Origin: Odontesthes bonariensis
Lineage: Eukaryota > Chordata > Actinopteri > Atheriniformes > Atherinopsidae
Assembly (NCBI RefSeq): GCF_027942865.1
Contig: NC_134515.1
Span: 28,463,949 to 28,527,948 of the forward strand
Direction of reading: 5' to 3'
DNA length: 64,000 bases
The notes beneath the pieces are model-generated. The model saw nothing but the letters and a program-made list of their open reading frames with translations. It searched no databases and was not told the origin of the DNA. Both the position numbers and the translations under genes were made by a program. Position 1 is the stretch's first letter; each line of letters opens with the position of its first letter. This document shows positions 1 to 10,468 of the stretch, piece by piece.

Positions 1-108
1 TCCTCCACCAACGGCGATTCCCAGGTCCCCCGACGGGCCGAGCAAGGGGACAAAGCTGTCCTGCACCTTGGAACGCCAGTGCAGCTTTTTCACCGCTGTC
101 TTAGACAT
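1..108 (-). CDS. magix: MAGI-family PDZ protein, first coding exon (probably magix), partial
   Basis: The minus strand from the ATG at 106-108 reads 36 codons without a stop to the window edge. The protein begins MSKTAVKKLHWRSKV and ends in a glycine-rich GIAVGGG. This is the pattern of MAGI1/2/3 N-termini: MSK, a lysine run, HW, SKV, then the carboxylate-binding edge of the first PDZ domain. MAGI proteins are membrane-associated scaffolds at cell junctions and synapses. Human MAGIX lies next to GPKOW, and gpkow is the next gene here, so magix is the best guess; another MAGI paralogue cannot be excluded from one exon. The rest of the gene is to the left of the window. Upstream non-coding exons and the promoter must lie to the right, in the 15 kb before gpkow, but I could not place them. 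Confidence 0.72.
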   Translation of the reverse strand, partial: MSKTAVKKLHWRSKVQDSFVPLLGPSGDLGIAVGGG

Positions 109-1276
109 GGCAAATGAGCTGGAGAGAAAATAAAACAGGAAAACAGGGTGAGCAGGAGGTGTGAGGGGGGGCTGTCAATGACTTATCAAGCAAGGGAAAG
201 AACCTGTTGCTTTATATCGTTTAACCTTTGCTGCTTATCAGCATCTACAGTCTGAGGAGGTGCAGTATTTCACATCTGAGTGTGTAAAAGTCATGAATAA
301 TTCCAGCTTTATAGGTTAGGATATTCTCGCTAAAAGAATAGCAACTTGAAATTCAGGAATAACACCACATGGGAACTGTGCCTTTGTTTAGTGCAAACAC
401 ATCACAGTACAGCACCAACATGCTTCTCTAACCAACAGAATCACTCTCTCCCATATTCACGGTGCTCACTGTAGGCTGACGTTATGTTTATATGTAAACA
501 GTCAGCATAGGAGTTACTGCACAGTCCAGCACATCTACAGTCGCATGGGAAAACAGAGTTTGCATTTAATTTAAGTATGCACACATATTTTGACAGGCAA
601 GCCAAAACCCTGACGCCATGAGTCAAATACTTTAGTCATTTGCATATTCATAATAATGCATGACATTATCATACAAATACAGATTATAGGGATTTATACA
701 TAATTACCAATTTTAGTTGCATATTCTAGACACTTCCTCCAACTGTCTGCTTTGACACTATATGTGAGTGCATGTTTTTTCTACTAATTACAGCTGGCTG
801 CAGTTAAGGTGAGAAGTCTTGGGGCACGGCTGATGAGGCTTAAAGCTGAAAATAATATGTTTTTGTTGCAATATGCTTCCTGAAGAGCAGCTGTGAGTGT
901 GCGGGATGTCGACGAGGCTGGCGTGGTGAAGATTTGTTTGAGTTGCCTGTGATGTGACAGCTGTGATGCAAGAGAACAGACCATTCTCCTCTGACATGAT
1001 CAGAGCAGCACTGTCACCTTAACACACAGGACAGCGGAGACACACACGGCAGGATATCAGGATCAAAAAGACAAACAACATGTCAAATAAAATACAAAAA
1101 AGCCTTCAGTTGAAGGAACAGTTTGAAGTTTGGGGAAAAACAAATGGGCAGATCAGAAGATCGATGTCACCATTATAGCTTGCCTCACTCGTAGACAGTA
1201 ATGCTATTACCAATTTGCTTTGGAAGTCAGAACTCTGGGCTGGGAATGACATCACACCTGATTTGACCACGTTTCA
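109..1276. other. Non-coding stretch upstream of the magix-like start codon
   Basis: I see no coding exon. Bases from about 1111 (AAGGAACAGTTTG followed by TTTGGGGAAA) resemble a short interspersed repeat common in fish. A related fragment lies near 22,600. The open frames here are short and have no family resemblance. Confidence 0.4.
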
Positions 1277-2278
1277 GTGGGAAGCTAGCCTGGGAATTCC
1301 CATGCTGCTTTGCGCTCGATTTCATTCTCACTGCAAAGTCAGCCTGGAAACCACCGCCCTTATTTTTGCCAGAGTTTGGGAACCAATCACAGAACGGGGG
1401 GGGCAGCAGCAAGACGATGACGACGTCTATGCGCTACACCGAAGCTTGTAGAGTGTTAATTCAACATGACAGCGGACACAACGTTACCGTTCAATGCAGC
1501 CTTAGAAAGTGATAGTTCGGAGTAGATTCACCCTAGGGTCATTTGAACCGTGACATCCAGCCAAGTAGCCCACCCGAAGTTTTTCCGATATTGGCTGAAC
1601 ATCAGCTGAGTTACTGAGTTATCCCGAATAGCTTAGCACAAGCGCTAACGGACCCTGGCAGTATCTCCAAAATTACCACACTAAAATCACATGTCATGAA
1701 ACCAAACTTCTACAGTAGTACAAATATGGTCTGTACTCACAAAACGATGCATTTGGAAGTTTGTACATAGTCCAGGAGTTTATTATTATCATCAACACAA
1801 GCCTGATAGCTTTTCTGCTGCTAAAGCTACGTCGACGTCACTTCTGGGAGCTGGGAGCTTCAAAGTAAGATGAGGGTTGAGCTACTACTGTAGACAACAA
1901 AGCAAGGCTGCTCAATTTCTCCATTATTAAAATAAATTCACAACTCTACAACATAAAAATTCATGTAGAATATAGCATATAGGCCTACTTTGTTGTCAAT
2001 TTAAGTAGCTTAGAGCGCAAGTTTACTTTTATTTTCCATTTTTTTCTTCTTCCTCGTCGAATTTCTGTCGTCATCTGGTATAAGTGATACAATTGGCTAT
2101 GAATCGCGCGCAAAGCAGCATGGGAAATACCTGACGTCATTTGATAGACATTCGTAGCGCCCAATAAACGGCTCTAGGCATTCGTAAACCACGCCTCAAA
2201 TACGAGAAAATGCACACCTAGTTCCCAGACCACCATCTCATCGAGATTGTGGACGCGTCAGCCAGGCTAGTGGGAAGC
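1277..2278. mobile_element. 984-bp non-autonomous DNA transposon with 9-bp target-site duplication
   Basis: The element proper is 1286-2269. It begins TAGCCTGGGAATTCCCATG and ends GACGCGTCAGCCAGGCTA, so the outermost 8 bases (TAGCCTGG/CCAGGCTA) are a perfect inverted repeat. It is flanked by a perfect 9-bp direct repeat, GTGGGAAGC, at 1277-1285 and 2270-2278. No transposase is visible inside. An 84-bp relative with the same ends, in opposite orientation, lies at 30,583-30,666 and also has a 9-bp duplication. A 9-bp duplication is usual for Mutator-like elements, but I cannot assign the superfamily without a related transposase. Confidence 0.85.
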
Positions 2279-5065
2279 TTGAAAACCAGCAGGATTTCTT
2301 TGGGATTGCATTTACCATTCTAGCTGTTATTAGCAATTCATGCCGATAACAACACATTACGCAATGTTTTGTGAATACAAACACTGTGGTGATGTATTAA
2401 CTAAGGCTGGGCAGTAATATACTAGCCACTGATTTATTACAAATTTTTTTCTACTGGGAACTGACAATTTGCCTATCTTAGCATAAGAAGCTGACAAATA
2501 TACATTGTTAGCGGGTTATGTCTACGAAGGTAGCCCATGTGTAGGTTTTTTTAATCTATGTATCTATTTATTTTTTCCCTCTTTGGGCAGCACCTGGCAA
2601 GCTGTTCACTGCCCCTGTTCCGAGATTGTATGCCAAGCATTGTGAACATAACAACGTTCCAGTCTTTACATGGAACAAATGGCAAGGAAAATATCAAGTG
2701 TATTTCATACTGCTGTTTTTACTAATTAATACCCCTTTAAAAAGCAATATTCCAAATGGACAATACTGATCTCCAGTTCTGATGTGACGAGGAGATTAGC
2801 AATGACTCTACCAAGATGCAATCTTCTTAAATGATGTGTGAGAGGAACGCGTCAACTTTCAGTGACCCTTGCCTGGACAGGGATAACGTGCCCCGAGTTC
2901 AAAACGCCAAGCTCATTGGCCCTTGGCTACACAGGTCCAGTAGGCCTAATAAGACTAATTGAAAGAGTTAAAGGGGAACGGCATATATCTAATCCTTTTC
3001 TACTTGACTGGCCATTCAACAGGCAGATCTGACAGATATGCTCCATCCCATCTCCTGCTCAGCTAAATTTGTGAGGTGGTTTATTTGACCAGAATAAGTC
3101 TGAAAGGGGGAGTGGCGGGGACAGCAAGATTGAAGTAGTGTGAAAAGCAGAACAATGTAACATTAAAATATGAACCATCCTTCACGCAGAGAGTAATGAC
3201 AGAGAGAATAAAAGGAAACACAGAGGCCTGAGAGAAATAGAGAGGTGCCACACAGCCTGAGGTTGGCACAGGACTCACTTGTTTGACCTTGCAGAAGTGC
3301 AGCTCAGGAAACAGGAGTAAAAACTACAAAAATGGTTCAGGTTTTGGTACAATACCAGGATCTTAAAAACAAACAATTTGCATTTCAGTGTCATATCACA
3401 GTCAAATTGTTGCACATTTTAGTAATAGAAAAACTGTTTCTTTCAGTCTAAAATTATGCTTATCACGTTATCATTGCCAAACAGTGGCCTCAGTCCCTCT
3501 CTGTCTACCCCACTGTGAAACCTTCTGTGGCAACGCTGTCAACCTGCTTCCCTGAAGCCAGCCAGCCATCTGCCCACGCACGACACAAAGTAGCACTACA
3601 CAAGTTAAGTGTGCTGTTAGAGGAAAAGAACACAGAAGCAACTTTAACCATTTAATCTTAAACAACGTATTCCCATGTGCATCAGTCCTGAATGATAATT
3701 CTATAAGCCTTTGGGCTCTTCGTGCTTTATCTAAAGATTTCTCAGAACTTGTCAGCGGTAAAGATTAAAATGCTAAAAATAAAACAACTGATAGGTTTTT
3801 TCAGAGTATTATCCCCTCACAAGTACACAGATACATTGTGTATCTGCATAATATTGGATAGAGGCAGAGCGTGTCGCGCAAGATGTAGCTGTGGTCTTGA
3901 CCCCCTGCATCTGACGGGGGTTTAATGAGGCACAGCCTGTCAGGTCCACAGACGCCCGGGCTCGTCCCATCGTAGACTCACATACCGACATTGCTTACCT
4001 CTGTCTCTGTTGGTGTTGATGCTACAAACTGGCCCTGCACACTCATTTCAGCCGTGTCCATTAAATACACAGCACTAGGTTATCATCGAGATGCAGGAGA
4101 AATATTCTGCTTCTGCAGTGACCTTATCTTCATGTTAGACATTGATGTAATTCAGTGTATTAATAAGCTGAGTAATTTTTAAAATATCTCATCTTGTGCA
4201 TAATCAAACAGAGCTGTCACATGGAATATCCTTAACGGCAATATGTGACATTTAACTGATGAGAGGGTAAAATATGACCTCATAGTCACTGACTCATGCT
4301 GCTTCAAATTAAAATGAGACATAGTCTCTACAGCTGTGCTAGGAGCCCTGTGATGTAATACACTGGCATTGCAGTAATTTGAGCTAAATGAGCTAAACAT
4401 CAAGCATATGTAACGTTTACCATTTTTGTTCAGCATGTTAAGACATGATGATTCGCAGTATAAAGAGAAGGTTTTACAGTTTTGTTTTATCCATTCTCAC
4501 TGTAACACTATTACACAGCAATTTGTGAAACTGTTACCAGATTTGAGCTTTTCATTTCTGGTCTTGCACATTTTTCTTTGTTTGTTTTTTTTCTTGCATG
4601 ATACGTGGACCACACCGGGAACACGTTTGCCTCCCCTTTGCACAATTCTTTCATTAACTATAAATTTAATTTACAATTACAATTCCCATTGATTTTTTAT
4701 ATGCGGTTTATTTTTTTACCTTCAATGTCTGGTCAGTTCAGGATGCCAAATCTACATGGTTAGGTGTAGGCTTTAAAAAAAGAGTTGGCTTAAGTTTAGA
4801 CATTTGAAACTGTTTGGTTAGGCTTAGGAAAACATTCTGAAAGTTTAACACTTGTTAAAACGCACACTCGCAGAAAACACAGAGCACATAAATTAGTGTC
4901 CAATTTATGACTGTAAAAGGAGCATTTATGTACAATAAGCAGACAGACCAGTGTTTACAAGAGAAGTATTGTTGCAAGGGTGCACACCTTCACTGCATGC
5001 ACAAATATAGTTCCGCAAGCACATGGCTACAACGAGCGCACGCACAATCCTACACACTCTCAGTT

Positions 5066-5070
<5 letters not shown>
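2279..5070. other. Non-coding stretch, nothing recognised
   Basis: About 2.8 kb, AT-rich, with only short chance open frames. No coding exon, RNA gene or named repeat is recognised. Confidence 0.4.

Positions 5071-5114
<44 letters not shown>
5071..5114. repeat. (AC)22 microsatellite
   Basis: Uninterrupted AC dinucleotides for 44 bases. The histidine/threonine and cysteine/valine open frames crossing it are artefacts of the repeat. Confidence 0.98.
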
Positions 5115-5117
<3 letters not shown>

Positions 5118-6100
5118 TCCTGTGTTGATTCTTCATATTTTAGACTCTGGAGGCTGGGGCAGTGCCTGATACTTCCTCCCCTCTGATTGGATAATCGTGC
5201 TCCACAGAATCATACCTACACAACAGAAGGAGTTGTTGGTAATTGTATTAGTTGTGGTATAACTCTAACAGAGAGTAGTTGTATTGAAAGATTTTTGTGC
5301 TGGAAATATAACATACATTGGTATTAACAAGCTATATAGTTTATTCAGGATGAAAGGTTTACCTGCACTTTTTGTCTTTTTGTTACATTTCTATATTTCC
5401 TTTTGGTAAATAACACTGATTTCCACTTGGAATTATCAAAGTAAACTTTAATTCCATAAACTAAAATCTAGCCTATTACCATTAGCAATGCCTAATAAAA
5501 ACTGTGCACTACCACAGTGTGGTAGAATTTGTCATAATATTTGTGAAATTGATCTTCGCAGTAGACTACTCCGGAGCTGTAATAGTATATACAGTAGTTA
5601 AATAGAGATGATGTCTGTAGAAGAAACAGAAATATCAACTAAAAGGATTTTGTAGTAACTGTGATAGTGATGGTGGAAGTGCTATTATCAATTGAATAAT
5701 ATATATTTTCTCTAACACCAAGACAATCGTACCACTTCTTGTTTAAATATCAAGCAAAAGGAACTGTAGGTTGACTGGGAATGTATGGTTATTTCCCCTG
5801 TAAAATGTACTCTGTCCTCACCTCCAGAGTACATAACACAGTGAAATCTGCAAATCACACTAAAATCGTCATTTAGACAAAACGATGAAGACGAAGTCAA
5901 ACTGAATTTTAAGACACAGCCGATAATTCTGATAAAAAAGACAAATCTCAACCGGCTCCTTGCACTATTGTCAACTTATTGTTGACCCTCCTATTCTTAA
6001 GTAATGTTTGCTTTTTTCTTTAAAAACCTGCTTCTTGTGTCATGCTCTTAAATTCTCAAGTTTAACTCTGCTGAGATTGATAAAGGGAATACTGCTAGTT
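5115..6100. other. Non-coding stretch, nothing recognised
   Basis: AT-rich DNA with scattered short open frames and no family resemblance. Confidence 0.4.
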
Positions 6101-6117
6101 TTGCAGGTATTTGAGCA

Positions 6118-6300
6118 TAAAATGAATTAAATTCAATTCAGTTAATTTATATAGTCACAGTTCATAAACATGTCATCTCAAGGCACTTTACACAGAGAAT
6201 TACAGAGTCTAGTTACATCTAAATGTAATTCGCATCACTGTAATTCAACTCTCAGTTCATTATCATCCGAGACAATGCAAATCAGCATCATTATAGTTGC
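6118..6300 (-). mobile_element. Fragment of a retroposon 3' end, reverse orientation
   Basis: The stretch AATTCAATTCAGTTAATTTATATAG followed by CTCAAGGCACTTTACA resembles the reversed 3' tail of a common fish retroposon, in which GTAAAGTGCCTTGAG precedes a TATAAAT-rich end. Only the terminal piece is present. The family name is not certain, and the upstream boundary is a guess. Confidence 0.45.
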
Positions 6301-6429
6301 ATTCATATCATACATCCTGATGGGAACATTAACTCTGCATCATATATAATTTAATAAATTGTAGAAGTATTTTCACTAAACACTATCATATTGCGAGGGC
6401 AGCATGAATATTCACCATGGAGGTATATC

Positions 6430-6902
6430 TTCTTCTTATCAATGCAGTATCAATAATGTCCGCTGGAGCGCCTGTAGTTGGTGTCCTGCCGAGAGATCAC
6501 GACACCGATCCTCCCGAGCAGGTCATCAAACTGGGTCCTGGTGAGCCTGAAATACCGCTGGAAGCGGCCGTCATCCAGACGCAACTCCTGTAGAAGGCGG
6601 TGAAATTCTCAGAACTGAGTGCACCTCCGGATGATGTCACTGACCCAGACACGACGGCGCGTGCGTTTCCAACGAATCTCAGACTGCCACAGCAGGTACA
6701 AGGACGCGATGGTACTTATATCAGCCATGGTTGATAAGAGAATGAAATGGAGGGAATGGCGCCATATAGCCCCTTGAGCGAAAATTCGCTCGTTGTTTAC
6801 TCGCGCGAATAACGTGAGTAAATTCAACTACACCCGCGGCAAAACTCGCGCGAGTAACGCGACGCGAAAATTCGCACCGCGTCCGGTCTGAACGCACCGT
6901 AA
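6430..6902 (-). mobile_element. Broken PIF/Harbinger-like transposon fragment
   Basis: Read on the minus strand, 6827 to 6609 gives a frame ending in WKRTRRRVWVSDIIRRC. A second frame, about 6612 to 6450, continues with FHRLLQELRLDDGRFQRYF and then TRTQFDDLLGRIG and SRQDTNYRR. Together they resemble the N-terminal part of PIF/Harbinger (HARBI1-like) transposases, including the helix before the catalytic domain. A frameshift near 6610 separates the halves and the sequence stops at about 6440, so the catalytic DDE part is missing. The right end (minus-strand CGGTGCGTTCAGACCGGAC, about 6881-6899) is followed by TAA, consistent with the three-base target of this superfamily. The second terminus was not found. 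Confidence 0.6.
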
Positions 6903-9808
6903 GTCAATGCTTTTTTTTCCAAAAGTAAGTGTGGTGTCGTTCCACACACGCACTCCTTCTGATCACTGTGCAAAACATTTATGTAAATATCACCAAGTGA
7001 GACAAGCGTCCCCCTTAAAAGTTCAGCCTGCTCTTATTGGTCAGCTCCACTGGTCTGAACAGGCTCCGCCCACAATTCCATGTCAGCTTTAATTTAAATT
7101 CAAAACGGGAGAAAATAAATCATTGGACGTTAACTTAGAATGCACCCCGGGTGCGGTAGGAGTCATCAAAGTTTTTATTGCATTCCAGGAAATGACTAAT
7201 TCTAAAATATCATGAGGATTAATTATGAAACAATTGTTTGATTTTGTTGGGCCAGTTGCAAGTGTATATTATTATTATTATTATTTACCTATGTGAAGCA
7301 CAGCACAAGAGAGAGTATGAAGAAACATGCTAGCATGGCTAAAAGCAGCACACATAACAGTCAAAAATATGACTACATTAAACGGGTTAAAGGATATCTA
7401 AGCCTATAAAAAGAATGCTCTATTGAGATTTTTGACCTTTAGGTCAGGAAAAAAGCTGACCAACACATATCGAGTTCCACCGACTTCCTCTCCAACAACG
7501 ACATGCTCAGAATCTTTACAGATTCAAACCCCAGCCTTCCAGAGTAACTTCAAACCACAGATATCTGTCGATGGTAAAACACACATCCTCATGCCTCGCA
7601 GACTATTCTTAGCCCGTGTTTTTTTTATTTCAGCACCATAACTCTTTATCCAGGAAGCATTCAGCATGTGCAAGAAGCTTTTATAGCTCGGTGTGCATTA
7701 AACACAGCTGCGCCACACAGACTTTTCGCTTTAATAATGACTTTGCCCTGAATTGCAGGAACACTCATGCTTGTATTATCCAGAGAACATTCAGTGTTCA
7801 AAGCTAATTAAGCACAATAATTGATTTTTCCACTAAAGAGAGTCAAATTGTAACTCAAGCTTAATATTCACAATCTTTACATTTCAACTGTTGCAATGTA
7901 ATAATACCTTATAGTGCAACAGTGGTCCTGTGCAATTACATTTCTTTTTTTTTTTTGTGGTGATTAGTGTAAAAAAAGAAAAAAAAGAAGGCAAAGCTGA
8001 GGCCATTTTACCCCTGGCAGCTTGTAGTCATGAGCGAAATAACTTTATTACAGGACAAATTAACCAAGCAGTTATTTCAGGTTGGCTCTCTGGGGTGTTG
8101 ATTTATTAAAGTTACAAAGATGAGCTTTGCCACTGAGCTCGATAATTCAAAGTCAAATTAAAGCATCGAAGCGAGGACAAGAGGGAATAGCTCTTGACAC
8201 TTGGCCACAGGAATGTCTTGAAAGACCTTCAAGTGGTAAAAAAGAAAAAAAGAAAAAAGGGTGTAAGCAAAACACATCAATTAAGACGAATGAATAATTG
8301 AATTGGTCCGTATAAATTAGCTCAGGCAAGGGTGGAAAATAACAACAACTTGTCTTCTCCTGTCCTGTCGAGGTGCCCACTCTCCGGCTGAAAGCATTTT
8401 CCATGAGCACAAAACCATTAGCAATAAATGTAATCTTCATTTGGGGCTGTGCATTTAATTAGGTTTTATTTTCTGTTAAAATTTCGGCCGCAGACGAGTA
8501 TAAGAAGAAGAAGCAATTACCGAGATGCCCTGTGCCTCACAATTATTCTCTCGCATTGTTTTATAATCCAGTGCTCTCACAAATTCATGCCCAGCCAAAA
8601 TGTGGCGTGTTTAGTTTGGCTCAAGCCCAGATGATAAAAAGAGAGCTTTCGATCAGCAACATTCTAAAATTATGGAAGGAGAAGAAGAGTGAATCCAAAT
8701 ACTTCTTCTGTGACTCAACAAATGCTAAATGCTTTCAACGTCCACTAGTTCTGTTAGTGAAGACGTTTTTCCATGAAGCCGCCCTGCTTTCACCTATCAG
8801 ACTGTTCTCTCTGTATCAATAATTTGAGTGTGGTTAAGTAGAAAGCACTGACTGTCAGCTCTCGTGATTCTCCACATGTTCCTGATGTCTATCTAGATGC
8901 CGGCCCTCATCCCCATCAAAGCTGTCTCCCAGCTCGTAGATCACTGGCTGACATAATCGGCTTTGACCACGGCAGAGTTTGTACAACTCTTGCAAAGATG
9001 AGAAACTTTTAACACAATCAGCGCTCGCTGTGAAATGTTGCTCTAATCGAGCTCTGCTACCCCACAGTCTGATTGTGTAACCCTTAATGCTCATGTCACG
9101 GAAACTTATTTTTTTTTCTGCACTAAATGAACAGCAGAATCTGTGTATGCTCATAAAAGCATCTGTTCGGTTTGTCATGGTGCAGCCATGCTTGCTCTGT
9201 CGTCCACGTTTTGTTTCCGCTCTGAATGCATTCCACAGGAATGAAACGAGTTTGTTCAATTAGCTCAACGAGAGTGCTCTATGAATTAATTTGAGCCTAT
9301 TTTTGTATTTTATGCATGCACTCTGAAAGTTCAAGGGAGTGAATAGCTGTCTTTCTTAAATGGGAATTTTGGTGGATATTGATGGACTGACTGTGTGCTC
9401 TGTCAGCTAGATTGTGACCAGCATGCCTAAGGCTTTTGTTGGTCTGTCAGTGGATGCTGGAAGTGAATAAATAAACAAAAACACTTGAGATACACTGGAG
9501 ATTTTTTGTCTTAAGTCTTCGTGCATAAGCCAGCTCAAAGTCAGTATTAATGATGGTTACACAACGAACGTGCACGTGACTCATTTACCTATTAATCAAC
9601 TAATCACCCCAGGTGATTAGTTGATTTTGGGCTTTTGGCCCATTGATGTATTTTGATAATGGTACATTAAGCTAGCTGAAGATGTGTTATCAATCTTGTA
9701 GAAATGTACAATATTTCTTATCTTCTTTTTCCCTTTTGTGATGGGACATCTAATTTGCTCAGAATAACTAATTGTGGTAAATTGCCAGTACAAATACCGA
9801 TGTATGCA
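6903..9808. other. Non-coding stretch, nothing recognised
   Basis: About 2.9 kb with a short ATT run near 7270-7286 and an A/T-rich tract near 7940-7990. The longest open frame (minus, 8855-9259, 134 codons) has no recognisable domain, and no flanking splice pattern suggested an exon. Confidence 0.4.
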
Positions 9809-10468
9809 CAGTGCTGTGCAAAGGTATTGAGCCACTCGTCATTTTGTTATGTATTGCCAGGAAAACAGGAAATAGGTGCAGTTATCTTATGAAATGTGCA
9901 AACAGAAACACAAAGTTTAAACAGTTTTAATAAGCCTGAAGGTTAATAACTGGGGAGGATTCATCACAGAACTGTTGACACTTTGTCGATCCAAAACTTG
10001 TTATTTTTTTGTATGTCAAACTGTGTTATCCTTTACATTTTTTGAAGATTAAATTAAATGAAATGGATTAAATTATGTTATGCAACAGGCTGCTAGTGAC
10101 AAAGTGCCGAAAGACACAAATTAAAAAAAAATCTTTTTTTATTTGTTTTTTCTGTTGTGTGGGGATACAATACTGGTTAATCCCTTGAGTTAAAAGCCCT
10201 TTTTAATGCTTGAATGATTCATAGGTCAGTGTTAAGTGGCTTAAAAGCAAACAAAACACAGTTTTCCTCTGGAAATGGTCAGGTGCAAAGCCTTGAATGA
10301 AAATGAGTGAAAAAGCAGCCAATGTCCAAAGAAAAAAACAATAAAAGAACTTCAGAAAGCCTGGAGAACTATTTCTCAAGACCACTTTTAAGAATGACAA
10401 AAGTCTGGCTTCTTGGGCGCAAAATGTAAAGAAATGAGGGGCAGCTCAAGACTTTTGCACAATACAGA
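9809..10468. mobile_element. Inverted-repeat DNA element, about 660 bp, non-autonomous
   Basis: The left end reads CAGTGCTGTGCAAAGGTATT then GAGCCACTC and TTGTTATGTATTGC. The right end (about 10,425-10,467), reversed, reads CTGTATTGTGCAAAAGTCTT then GAGCTGCCCCTCATTTC. These are diverged terminal inverted repeats of about 50 bases with the GTGCAAAAGTCTTGAG motif of a common fish DNA element. The inner stretch 10,200-10,400 (for example TGGTCAGGTGCAAAG and GAAAATGAGTGAAAAAGCAGCC) recurs at 36,740-36,880. No transposase frame survives. Confidence 0.6.

Noticed and set aside
8855-9259. 134-codon open frame on the minus strand
   Set aside because: No recognisable domain, no plausible exon borders, unlike any neighbour; most likely chance.
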